Source: DAOTXS01 sp034433515
GTDB lineage: Bacteria; Chloroflexota; Anaerolineae; UBA4142
DNA: 17,528 nucleotides
NCBI GenBank assembly: GCA_034433515.1
Contig: DAOUAL010000042.1
Span: forward strand, 1 to 17,528
Direction: 5' to 3'
Positions 7,955 to 14,733 of the stretch are shown in pieces (position 1 is the stretch's first letter; each line of letters begins with the position of its first letter). The notes below the pieces were generated by a model. It worked only from the letters and a program-made list of their open reading frames with translations, ran no database searches and was not told the DNA's origin. A program made the translations under genes and the position numbers.

Positions 7955-8070
7955 GCGCACCAAGTCTGCCCGGCGTGTGTCAAACACCGTGCCCGATAAC
8001 TACACTTTGGTGGAGCACTCATCCCCATGTTGACACGAGTGGTCTCTCGCGCAAGAGGAGAAATCAAACT
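7955..8070 (+). promoter_or_regulatory. Long 5' leader of bfr mRNA with possible secondary structure
   Basis: The predicted leader is about 116 bases, much longer than others in the window. CACCAA (7958-7963) can pair with TTGGTG (8007-8012). Between them a GTGT/ACAC stem forms around GTGTCAAACAC. CTCT at 8044-8047 can pair with AGAG at 8054-8057, which covers part of the Shine-Dalgarno AGAGGAG. I do not recognise a known riboswitch class. Confidence 0.35.
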
Positions 8071-8538
8071 ATGAAGGGAAACGAAAAAATCATCGAGCGA
8101 TTGAATGCGTTGTTGGCAGATGAACTGACGGCGATCAATCAGTACATGGTCCATTCCGAAATGTGTGCCAACTGGCAGTACCACCGGCTCCACGATGCCA
8201 TCGAAAAACGCGCGATTACCGAGATGAAACACGCTGAAACACTGATCGCGCGGATTCTGTTTCTGGACGGTAGACCCATCGTCAGTGTGTTGAACAAGAT
8301 CACCATTGGCGCGGAGGTGGAGGCACAACTCAAGAGCGATCTCGCCGCCGAGCTAGGCGCCGTTCAAGCGTACAACGAAGCGATTCACCTTGCCGTTCAA
8401 GCCAGCGATAACGGCACCCGCGAAATGCTCGAAGCGATCCTCAAAGATGAAGAAGAACACGTAGATTGGTTAGAAGCCCAACTCGATCAAATTCAACAAA
8501 TGGGCATTCAAAACTATTTAGCGGATCAAGTCAGTTGA
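8071..8538 (+). CDS. bfr: Bacterioferritin
   Basis: The 155-residue protein aligns by eye with E. coli Bfr throughout, beginning MKGNEKIIERLN and ending near MGIQNYLADQ. All ferroxidase ligands are present at the usual numbering: E18, E51, H54, E94, E127 and H130. M52, the heme ligand at the subunit dimer interface, is also kept. The protein should assemble as a 24-subunit cage that oxidises Fe(II) and stores ferric mineral in the cytoplasm. I chose the ATG at 8071 because of AGAGGAG (8054-8060) and the conserved N-terminus; an in-frame extension to 7975 lies in the leader. Rubrerythrin follows after 43 bases in the same direction, so the pair forms an iron and peroxide stress operon. Confidence 0.97.
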   Translation: MKGNEKIIERLNALLADELTAINQYMVHSEMCANWQYHRLHDAIEKRAITEMKHAETLIARILFLDGRPIVSVLNKITIGAEVEAQLKSDLAAELGAVQAYNEAIHLAVQASDNGTREMLEAILKDEEEHVDWLEAQLDQIQQMGIQNYLADQVS

Positions 8539-8581
8539 TTCATCAAAACGATTCGCTTCGATCCACACAGGAGGTTCTCTG

Positions 8582-9085
8582 ATGAAAGAAATGACCAAAG
8601 CCAATCTGTCTGCCGCGTTTGCCGGCGAAAGCCAAGCGCATTTAAAGTATCTGGTCTTTGCTGACCTTGCCGAACGCGAGGGCTTTCCGAACATCGCACG
8701 GCTGTTCCGGGCGGCTGCCTTTGCGGAACAGATGCACGCCACTGCTCATCTGAAAGCGTTGGGGGGAACGGGGACAACGGTGAGCAATCTTGAAACTGCC
8801 ATTGGCGGTGAAACGTTCGAAGTCAACGAAATGTATCCGGCGTATATGGCTGCTGCCAAAGAGCAAGCCGAGCAACAAGCCGAGACCAGTATGTTCCGCG
8901 CGTTCGAAGCGGAAAAAGTTCACGCCCAGTTGTACACGCGTGCCAAACAAGCCGCCGAAATCAAAAAAGATCTTGATCTCAACGCGATCTATGTATGTGA
9001 AGTGTGCGGTTGGACCGTCGAAGGGGCACCGCCGGACAAATGTCCGTTGTGCGGTGCACCCCAAGCGCGTTTCCGCAAATTCTAG
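8582..9085 (+). CDS. rbr: Rubrerythrin
   Basis: The 167-residue protein joins a ferritin-like diiron domain (about 1-130) to a rubredoxin-like domain (135-167). Likely diiron ligands are E16, E49, H52, the ExxE pair E80/E83, and the ExxH pair E111/H114. The rubredoxin iron is held by C139, C142, C154 and C157, arranged CEVCGW and CPLCGAP. Rubrerythrins reduce hydrogen peroxide in the cytoplasm of anaerobic and microaerophilic bacteria using electrons passed through the rubredoxin centre. A strong AGGAGG (8569-8574) sits seven bases before the ATG. It is likely co-transcribed with bfr and followed at once by an intrinsic terminator. The reductase partner (rubredoxin or NADH-dependent reductase) is not in the window. 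Confidence 0.96.
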   Translation: MKEMTKANLSAAFAGESQAHLKYLVFADLAEREGFPNIARLFRAAAFAEQMHATAHLKALGGTGTTVSNLETAIGGETFEVNEMYPAYMAAAKEQAEQQAETSMFRAFEAEKVHAQLYTRAKQAAEIKKDLDLNAIYVCEVCGWTVEGAPPDKCPLCGAPQARFRKF

Positions 9086-9095
9086 ACCATGTAGC

Positions 9096-9126
9096 AAGCG
9101 GCAGAGCAAAACTCTGTCGCTTTTTT
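9096..9126 (+). terminator. Rho-independent terminator after rubrerythrin
   Basis: An 11-base stem (AAGCGGCAGAG with CTCTGTCGCTT, one G-U pair) closes a CAAAA loop and runs directly into a T tract. It lies 10 bases after the stop codon and ends the bfr-rbr unit. Confidence 0.9.
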
Positions 9127-9128
9127 AT

Positions 9129-9157
9129 TTGACCATTTGCAAGCAAGATGATAAACT
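9129..9157 (+). promoter_or_regulatory. Probable promoter of the lpd operon
   Basis: TTGACC (9129-9134) and TAAACT (9152-9157) are spaced by 17 bases, directly after the rbr terminator. The -35 box is good and the -10 box moderate. The predicted leader is about 28 bases and carries GAGGG before the ATG. Confidence 0.5.
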
Positions 9158-9191
9158 AACGGGCGTTCAATTTTCCATCAGGCGAGGGAAT

Positions 9192-10580
9192 ATGGCAGAC
9201 ACACAATTCGATCTCGTTGTCATCGGTGGCGGACCGGGCGGCTATGTGGCAGCGATTCGCGCGGCACAACTCGGTCTCCCAGTCGCCATCGTCGAAAAAG
9301 AAAATCTAGGCGGGACATGCTTGAACTGGGGGTGCATCCCCACCAAAGCATTGCTCAAAAACGCCAACGTCGTCGAGACCATTCGTCACGCGAACGATTT
9401 CGGTATTCAAGTCGAAAAATTCTCCGCCGACTTTGGCAAGGCGATTGATCGCAGCCGCGTGGTCGCGAATCGCTTGGTCAAGGGGGTCGAGTTCTTGATG
9501 AAAAAGAACAAGATCACCGTGTTCAAAGGCGAGGCAACGCTGACTGCGCGCGACCGCGTTGAAGTGAAGGCGACCGGTCAAACCTTGACCGCGAAGAATA
9601 TAATCGTTGCGACCGGCGCACGCGCGATCACCATCCCCGGCTTGCCGCTCGACGGTAAAGATGTCATCACCTCGCGCGAAGCGTTGGAACTCAAAGAACT
9701 CCCTTCGCCGATTGTTATCGTTGGGGCGGGTCCGATTGGCATGGAATTCGCGTACATTTATCGCGCGTACGGCGCGGATGTCACCATCATCGAAATGTTG
9801 CCGCATCTCTTGCCGCGCGAAGACCCGGACGTGAGCGCGGTCATCGAAAAAGAGATGACCCAATTGGGCGTGAAATATCGCGTGAACACCAAGGTTGAAA
9901 GTGCTGACAAAGTTGGTGGCAAAATTTTGCTCCAGGTGTCGAGTAACGGCAAATCGGAAACGATTGAAGCGCAAAAGGTATTGGTCGCGATTTCGGTTAA
10001 ACCAAACAGCGAGCATTTGGGACTCGAAGCACTCGGCGTCGAATTGAATCGCGGCGCAATCGTCGTCAACGATAAAATGCAAACGAATGTGCCAGGGCTC
10101 TACGCCATCGGTGATGTAACGATGCAATTACCGCTGGCACACGTCGCCTCGCACCAAGGGATCATTGCGGCCGAAACGATGGTGGGCAAAGAGACGCATC
10201 CGCTCAACTTGAACAATGTGCCGCGTTGCACGTACTGCACGCCCCAAGTTGCCTCGTTGGGCTTGACCGAAGCGCAAGCCAAAGAACAAGGGTACGATGT
10301 GCGCATCGGCAAGTTCAATTTCCGTGCGAACGGCAAGGCACTCGGCATCAATGAGTACGAAGGATTCGTCAAACTCGTCGTAGATAAAAAGTACGGTGAA
10401 ATTTTGGGCGCGCATATGGTTGGTCCCGAAGTAACCGACTTGACCGGTGAATTGTCGCTTGCCAAGTCTATGGAACTCACCCCGTTGGAATTGGCACATG
10501 CCGTTCATGCGCATCCTACGTTGACCGAGGTGATTGCAGAAGCGGCGTTGGATGCAATGGGGATGGCGTTGCATCAGTAA
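9192..10580 (+). CDS. lpdA: Dihydrolipoyl dehydrogenase (E3)
   Basis: The 462-residue flavoenzyme begins with an FAD-binding VVIGGGPGGYVAA motif. The redox disulfide is in GGTCLNWGCIPTK (C43, C48). An NAD-binding VIVGAGPIGMEFA segment lies near 175-188, GDVTMQLPLAHVA holds the second FAD contact, and the dimer-interface catalytic pair H441 and E446 lies in HAHPTLTEV. It reoxidises dihydrolipoyl groups of 2-oxoacid dehydrogenase or glycine cleavage complexes with NAD+. I chose the ATG at 9192 from the motif start and GAGGG; the frame is open back to 8790 but that part overlaps rbr. No E1, E2 or lipoyl-carrier gene is nearby, so its partner complex is unknown. It is followed after 24 bases by an FAD oxidoreductase gene. 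Confidence 0.96.
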   Translation: MADTQFDLVVIGGGPGGYVAAIRAAQLGLPVAIVEKENLGGTCLNWGCIPTKALLKNANVVETIRHANDFGIQVEKFSADFGKAIDRSRVVANRLVKGVEFLMKKNKITVFKGEATLTARDRVEVKATGQTLTAKNIIVATGARAITIPGLPLDGKDVITSREALELKELPSPIVIVGAGPIGMEFAYIYRAYGADVTIIEMLPHLLPREDPDVSAVIEKEMTQLGVKYRVNTKVESADKVGGKILLQVSSNGKSETIEAQKVLVAISVKPNSEHLGLEALGVELNRGAIVVNDKMQTNVPGLYAIGDVTMQLPLAHVASHQGIIAAETMVGKETHPLNLNNVPRCTYCTPQVASLGLTEAQAKEQGYDVRIGKFNFRANGKALGINEYEGFVKLVVDKKYGEILGAHMVGPEVTDLTGELSLAKSMELTPLELAHAVHAHPTLTEVIAEAALDAMGMALHQ

Positions 10581-10607
10581 AAAGTCAAAAGGTAAAAGTC
10601 AAAAGTG
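10580..10607. repeat. Seven-base tandem repeat ending in a start codon
   Basis: Four units of the form AAAAGNN fill the space between lpd and the next gene: AAAAGTC occurs at 10580 and 10594, AAAAGGT at 10587 and AAAAGTG at 10601. The last three bases of the fourth unit are the GTG start codon of the FAD oxidoreductase, and the first base is the last base of the lpd stop codon. A change in unit number would alter the ribosome-binding context. Confidence 0.8.
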
Positions 10608-11951
10608 AAACGCATTGCCATCATCGGTGGCGGTTTTGCTGGGCTGACCGCTGCCTACGAACTAGGGAAACTCGGCTATCAAATCTTTTTATTCGAACGT
10701 GCGCCGGAACTGGGTGGACTCGCCGGCACGTTTCCCATCGAAGGCACGCGACTGGAACGCGGCTATCATCATTGGTTCACGAGCGATACGCACATCGTTG
10801 ATCTGATGAGCGAATTGGGCTTGGGCGACCGGGTGCAATGGATTCCATCCAAAGTTGGATTTTTACACGGCGGCAAAATCTGGAACTGGGTAACGCCGAT
10901 GGATGTGCTCCGTTTTACGCCGATGTCGCTCATAGGGCGATTACGACTGGGGGCGTCCACGTTCTATCTTTCGTATTTGCAAACGAACCGGAATAAATTC
11001 TACGATTACGAAAAAATCACGGCGGCGGCGTGGCTCAAAAAATGGGCGGGCGCGGAAGCGTGGGACAAGGCGTGGAAGCCACTCTTCTATGGCAAGTTTG
11101 GTGCAGAAGCCGAAAATGTGCCGCTGGTGTTTTTGTGGTACAAGGCGCGCCTGCGCCTCACCTCACGCAAAGGATTGAGCAAAGAAGTCCTGGGGTATCC
11201 GCGCGGCTCGTTCCAGGTTTTGATTGACGCCTTGGAAAACGCGATCAAGAAGCAGGGCGGCCAGATTTCGCTGGGAGCGACTGTTCAGCGCATCATCGTG
11301 GAAAACGGTGTGGCGACCGGTCTGCAATTTGCCGAACCCTCGCTTGCCACGCCATCGTTTGATCGCATCATTTGCACGACTCCATCGTTCGTGGCGATGA
11401 AACTTGCCGATTTTCCGGCAGACTATCTTAAAAAGATGACGGCGGCGAAATATATGGCGGCCGTTCTCTTGATCTTGAAACTCAAACACTCGTTATCGCC
11501 GATCTATTGGCTCAACATCGCCGACCGCTCGATTCCCTTTGTTGCGACCATCGAGCAAACCAATTTCATTCCGCCGGCGGTGTACAATGGCAAGCACGTG
11601 CTGTACGTCTCCAACTATCTTGACCCGGCGAGTCCGTACTTTCAAATGTCGCGCGATGAGTTGTTCCAGGCATACTTGCCGCACCTCCAGAAAATCAACC
11701 CGCAATTTTCGCCAGATTGGGTGGAAGAGCTGTGGCATTTCCGCGAAGCGGCGGCGCAGCCGATTGTGCCGTTGAACTATTCGACGATGATGCCGGAACA
11801 TCGTACACCGATTCGCAACCTGTATCTGGCGAACACCACCCAGATCTATCCCGAAGATCGAGGAACCAACTATTCGGTGCGGTTGGGGCAGGATATTGCC
11901 AAAATGCTCGACGAGGATGTCAAGAAAGGGGATGGATGGGGGACAAAATAA
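10605..11951 (+). CDS. FAD-dependent amine-oxidase-like oxidoreductase
   Basis: The 448-residue protein opens with a Rossmann FAD motif, IAIIGGGFAGLTAAYEL, with acidic E31 in LFERAPELGGLAGTF. This is the typical start of the amine oxidase, protoporphyrinogen oxidase, phytoene desaturase and UDP-galactopyranose mutase superfamily. A C-terminal FAD contact is likely in NLYLANTTQIYPEDRGTNYSV (about 410-430). The substrate cannot be named; relatives often sit near glycan or isoprenoid genes. GTG at 10605 is the only usable start, because an in-frame TAA lies at 10593 and the FAD motif begins at residue 4. The Shine-Dalgarno is weak (AAAAGG, about 12 bases off). It follows lpd by 24 bases and overlaps the next gene by 16, so these are likely one operon. 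Confidence 0.88.
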   Translation: MKRIAIIGGGFAGLTAAYELGKLGYQIFLFERAPELGGLAGTFPIEGTRLERGYHHWFTSDTHIVDLMSELGLGDRVQWIPSKVGFLHGGKIWNWVTPMDVLRFTPMSLIGRLRLGASTFYLSYLQTNRNKFYDYEKITAAAWLKKWAGAEAWDKAWKPLFYGKFGAEAENVPLVFLWYKARLRLTSRKGLSKEVLGYPRGSFQVLIDALENAIKKQGGQISLGATVQRIIVENGVATGLQFAEPSLATPSFDRIICTTPSFVAMKLADFPADYLKKMTAAKYMAAVLLILKLKHSLSPIYWLNIADRSIPFVATIEQTNFIPPAVYNGKHVLYVSNYLDPASPYFQMSRDELFQAYLPHLQKINPQFSPDWVEELWHFREAAAQPIVPLNYSTMMPEHRTPIRNLYLANTTQIYPEDRGTNYSVRLGQDIAKMLDEDVKKGDGWGTK

Positions 11952-12352
11952 TCGGTTGGGCGTTGGGGGCATTCCTAATCTTGGTGATGTTACCAGCGTG
12001 CGCAACCGTGCAACCGGTTTTGCCTATCGAGTACACGCGCACCGGCGGCATCGCTGGTTTCAATGATCATCTGAAAATTGATGCTAATGGGCATGGCACG
12101 CTCACGCGGCGCTCCGGCGTATTCGATTTTGAATTGACGGCAGACGAACTGGGTCGTTTACAAGCCATCTTGCGCGATGCCGATCTTGCGATGATACCGG
12201 AAAATCCGTCCAAGCCGCCCGTGCCGGACGAATTTGGATACCTGCTCACTTATCAGGGTCGTACGATCAAGACATCGGACACGGCGATGCCGGAAAAACT
12301 CCGCCCGGTCATCGCTTGGTTGAATCATCTCATTGAGGCAAAAGGCAAATGA
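11936..12352 (+). CDS. Putative lipoprotein with emfourin-like domain
   Basis: The 138-residue protein starts with a basic residue, a hydrophobic helix and MLPAC, a plausible lipobox with C22 as the lipidated residue. The mature part reads YTRTGGIAGF, a strand-rich middle, ELTADELGRLQ, then PVPDEFGYLLTYQGR, TSDTAMPEKLRPVIAWL. This order, with GGIAG near the start and PD-F-Y late, recalls the protealysin inhibitor emfourin family; the link rests on pattern recall and is moderate. Apart from C22 there is no cysteine, so it is not a thiol partner of the VKOR protein. I chose the ATG at 11936, preceded by AAAGGGG; the longer open frame back to 11717 lies inside the FAD gene. Its stop overlaps the VKOR start as ATGA. 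Confidence 0.75.
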   Translation: MGDKIIGWALGAFLILVMLPACATVQPVLPIEYTRTGGIAGFNDHLKIDANGHGTLTRRSGVFDFELTADELGRLQAILRDADLAMIPENPSKPPVPDEFGYLLTYQGRTIKTSDTAMPEKLRPVIAWLNHLIEAKGK

Positions 12353-12813
12353 AACAAAAGAAATCTACGTTTTTCGATGCAAGCGGTATAAAGAAAGTGC
12401 AATGGCTGAGTGCGCTTCTCTCGCTAATCGGTTTGGGCGTATCGCTGTATCTGTGGTATTCCAAGGTGAGCCAGACCACCATCATCTGTACGCCGGGGAG
12501 TGACTGTGATTTGGTGAATGCCAGTCCCTACTCGATGTTGTTGGGCATTCCGGTCGCGGCGATTGGGGCGGTAGGGTATGCCGCGTTGCTCGTGCTCGCG
12601 TGGTGGGCATTGTTTGGACACGATAACGGGCCGGAATGGTTGTTGAACGCGCGGCTCGTGATGGCAAGCATCGGTTTGTTCTTTGCCGCGTACTTGACCG
12701 GCATCGAAGCGTTTGTGTTGCACGCGTACTGCATTTGGTGCGTGGTGCAGGCAGTTGCCATGCTGGGAATTTTTGTGGGTGTGATATTCGAGCGGCGGTT
12801 GGAAAACGAATGA
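12349..12813 (+). CDS. VKOR-family thiol oxidoreductase
   Basis: The 154-residue protein has four to five membrane helices and both VKOR cysteine pairs. The loop pair is C47 and C53 in CTPGSDCDLVNASPYS, with S59 at the conserved serine, and the active-site CxxC is YCIWC (C128, C131). GIPVAAIGAVGY is also characteristic. Bacterial VKOR reoxidises a periplasmic thioredoxin-like protein and passes electrons to quinone, replacing DsbB. Many homologues are fused to a thioredoxin domain; this one is not and no DsbA-like gene is visible. Translation is coupled to the lipoprotein gene through an ATGA overlap. It is the last gene of its operon and is followed after 2 bases by a strong hairpin. Confidence 0.94.
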   Translation: MKQKKSTFFDASGIKKVQWLSALLSLIGLGVSLYLWYSKVSQTTIICTPGSDCDLVNASPYSMLLGIPVAAIGAVGYAALLVLAWWALFGHDNGPEWLLNARLVMASIGLFFAAYLTGIEAFVLHAYCIWCVVQAVAMLGIFVGVIFERRLENE

Positions 12814-12815
12814 GG

Positions 12816-12841
12816 AGGGGCGACCTGCTGTGGTCGCCCCT
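12816..12841. terminator. Perfect hairpin between convergent VKOR and RNase J genes
   Basis: AGGGGCGACC and GGTCGCCCCT pair perfectly over 10 bases around a TGCTGT loop. Only a short T-rich run follows, so termination is plausible in either direction but not certain. The stem also resembles REP-like palindromes that occur in many copies in some genomes, which I cannot test here. Confidence 0.6.
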
Positions 12842-12861
12842 ACGTTTTATGCGTCTCTGCG

Positions 12862-14511
12862 TTAAAGTTCGGTTACAACAGGGATCACCATCGGACGACG
12901 GTGCGTTTGTTGATACAAGTATTTGCTCAACACATCTTTGAGTATGGCTCCTAATGTGCCGCCCCGTCCACCTTTGCGCAATGTTTCGGCGATGGCTTGT
13001 TTTGAGCCGGCAATCAGATCTTCCGATGTTTCGGTGTACACAAAACCATGCGTAATGATTTCAGGACCGAACACCACCTCGCCGGTGTGTGAGTCAATGG
13101 TGATCAGGGCGATAAAGAATCCGTCCTCGGAAAGATGATGCCGCTCGCGCAAGACCGTGGACCCCACATCGCCAATGCCGATGCCATCCACCAATACATC
13201 GCTGGCGGGCACGCTATCATGCAAGACGCGGGCGTTGCCTTGCTCATCGAATTCAACCACCGCGCCATTTTCGATCACGAAAATATTTTCCGCGGGAATG
13301 CCCAGCGATTGCGCGAGCCGAGCGTGCAAAACCAAGTGCCGATACTCGCCATGCATCGGAACGAAATACTTGGGGCGCACCAGGTTCAACATCAACTTTT
13401 GTTCTTCTTGGCTGGCGTGGCCCGAGACGTGGACGTGCATCAACTCGTCATAGTACACAAACGCACCGGCGCGAAACAGGTTGTTGAGGGTGCGATTGAT
13501 CATCTCTTCGTTGCCGGGAATGGGCGTGGCAGAGAGAATCACACTATCCCCCGTTGTCAGCGTCACTTGTTTGTGATCACGGTTTGCCATGCGAACGAGC
13601 GCGCTGGTGGGTTCACCTTGACCACCCGTGCAAACAATGACAATTTGATTTTTCTCATACTGGTGCATCTGATCGGCGCGAATGAGCACGCCCTCGCGCA
13701 CACGGAGATACCCCAGTTCGATCGCCATCTTGACGTTCTCTTGCATGGATTTGCCGATGATGACGACTTTGCGATTGAACTGGGTTGCCACATCCACGAT
13801 TTGTTGGATGCGTGAAATGTTGGAGGCAAACGTGGCAATGATGATGCGTCCTTCGGCAAGGGCAAACACGCGCGTGAAACTTTCATAGATGGTTGATTCG
13901 GAGGGGGTGTGTCCCGGTGAATCCGCGTTGGTGCTATCACTCAAGAGCGCCAGCACCCCGCGCCCACCCAAGTGGGCAAGCATTGCAAAATCGGTGAGTT
14001 GTCCATCCACCGGGCTAGGATCAAATTTGAAATCGCCGGAATAAACGATGATTCCCAGCGGTGTCGTAATCGCCAAGCCGATGCTATCCGGAACGCTGTG
14101 GCTCACGTGAAAGGTTTCGATGGTGAAGGGATCGAGCTGAACGGTATCGCGCAGCCGAAGGGTGTGCAGCGTGGCTTGCTTGAATAGTTTGTGCTGTTTG
14201 AGTTTCACTTCGATCAAGCCCCGCGTGAGCGTCGTCGCGTAAATCGGCACATTGAGCCGCGACAAGACGTACGGCAACGCGCCGATGTGATCTTCGTGTC
14301 CGTGCGTGATGACAATGCTGCGCACTTGATCGCGGTGTTCGAGCAGATAGGTGATGTCGGGAATCACAATATCCACGCCGAGCATATCGCTTTCGGGAAA
14401 CATCAGCCCGGCATCAATGACCAGAATCGCGCCCGCGTACTCGATCAGGGTCATATTCTTGCCAATTTCTCCCGCGCCACCCAGAGGAATAATTTTGAGT
14501 TTAGGTTTCAT
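12862..14511 (-). CDS. rnj: Ribonuclease J
   Basis: The 549-residue protein is full length for RNase J. The metallo-beta-lactamase core has LGGAGEIGKNM (10-20), the metal-binding HGHEDHIG (H70, H72, D74, H75), SHSVPDS, and YSGDFKFD. The beta-CASP domain has SDSTNAD, ATFASNISRIQQI and CTGGQGEP, and the core closes with HVSGHASQEE and PMHGEYRHL. The C-terminal dimerisation domain follows. The enzyme combines 5'-3' exonuclease and endonuclease activity in mRNA turnover and rRNA maturation. The ATG at 14511 fits the family start although no strong Shine-Dalgarno is present. It converges with the VKOR operon and diverges from the EamA gene; the upstream region is unusually rich in palindromes. Confidence 0.97.
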   Translation of the reverse strand: MKPKLKIIPLGGAGEIGKNMTLIEYAGAILVIDAGLMFPESDMLGVDIVIPDITYLLEHRDQVRSIVITHGHEDHIGALPYVLSRLNVPIYATTLTRGLIEVKLKQHKLFKQATLHTLRLRDTVQLDPFTIETFHVSHSVPDSIGLAITTPLGIIVYSGDFKFDPSPVDGQLTDFAMLAHLGGRGVLALLSDSTNADSPGHTPSESTIYESFTRVFALAEGRIIIATFASNISRIQQIVDVATQFNRKVVIIGKSMQENVKMAIELGYLRVREGVLIRADQMHQYEKNQIVIVCTGGQGEPTSALVRMANRDHKQVTLTTGDSVILSATPIPGNEEMINRTLNNLFRAGAFVYYDELMHVHVSGHASQEEQKLMLNLVRPKYFVPMHGEYRHLVLHARLAQSLGIPAENIFVIENGAVVEFDEQGNARVLHDSVPASDVLVDGIGIGDVGSTVLRERHHLSEDGFFIALITIDSHTGEVVFGPEIITHGFVYTETSEDLIAGSKQAIAETLRKGGRGGTLGAILKDVLSKYLYQQTHRRPMVIPVVTEL

Positions 14512-14542
14512 CGTCGTTCGAATCCCAGAATCGGATACCTAT

Positions 14543-14571
14543 CTCTTACCACAAATCGCGCAGATTGTCTA
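14543..14571 (-). promoter_or_regulatory. Weak candidate promoter for RNase J
   Basis: On the minus strand, TAGACA (14571-14566) and TAAGAG (14548-14543) are spaced 17 bases apart, with a TGG extended -10 element before the latter. This would give a leader of about 25 bases. The -10 match is poor, so transcription may instead start further upstream. Confidence 0.3.
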
Positions 14572-14614
14572 ATATCCTTTTTTCACTGCTAGGGCTGTTG
14601 CCAAGTCGCATCGG

Positions 14615-14715
14615 GCGAATCAATTCGCTCCAACCAGAACGCCAAGCCCGCCTGCGCGGGCTCACCGAGCCGACGAAGGTCGGTTTTGCGCCTTTGTTGC
14701 GGCGAATTCATTCGC
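14615..14715. repeat. Compact array of four palindromes (probable dispersed repeat element)
   Basis: Two outer 14-base palindromes of form GCGAAT-N2-ATTCGC (14615-14628 and 14702-14715) flank two hairpins. One is AGCCCGC/GCGGGCT with a CTGC loop (14645-14662). The other is a 7-base stem around GAAG (14668-14685) that is followed by a TTTT run. The symmetry of the outer repeats makes this look like a bounded element of about 100 bases. No coding capacity is credible here. Confidence 0.65.
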
Positions 14716-14733
14716 TCAGAAAAACTTTCCCCC

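Noticed and set aside
8030..8035. A second TTGACA in the bfr leader.
   Set aside because: No -10-like hexamer lies 16-18 bases downstream; that position is the Shine-Dalgarno region.
8790..9191. N-terminal extension of the lpd frame.
   Set aside because: It overlaps rubrerythrin, the rbr terminator and the lpd promoter. The FAD motif and GAGGG fix the start at 9192.
9306..10127. A 273-codon open frame antisense to lpd.
   Set aside because: Its composition is Arg-, His- and Phe-rich with no recognisable domain, and it lies wholly within a clear E3 gene.
14516..14526. GTTCGAATCCC, which looks like a tRNA T-loop.
   Set aside because: The bases before it are the RNase J start region and no acceptor, D or anticodon arms can be built around it.
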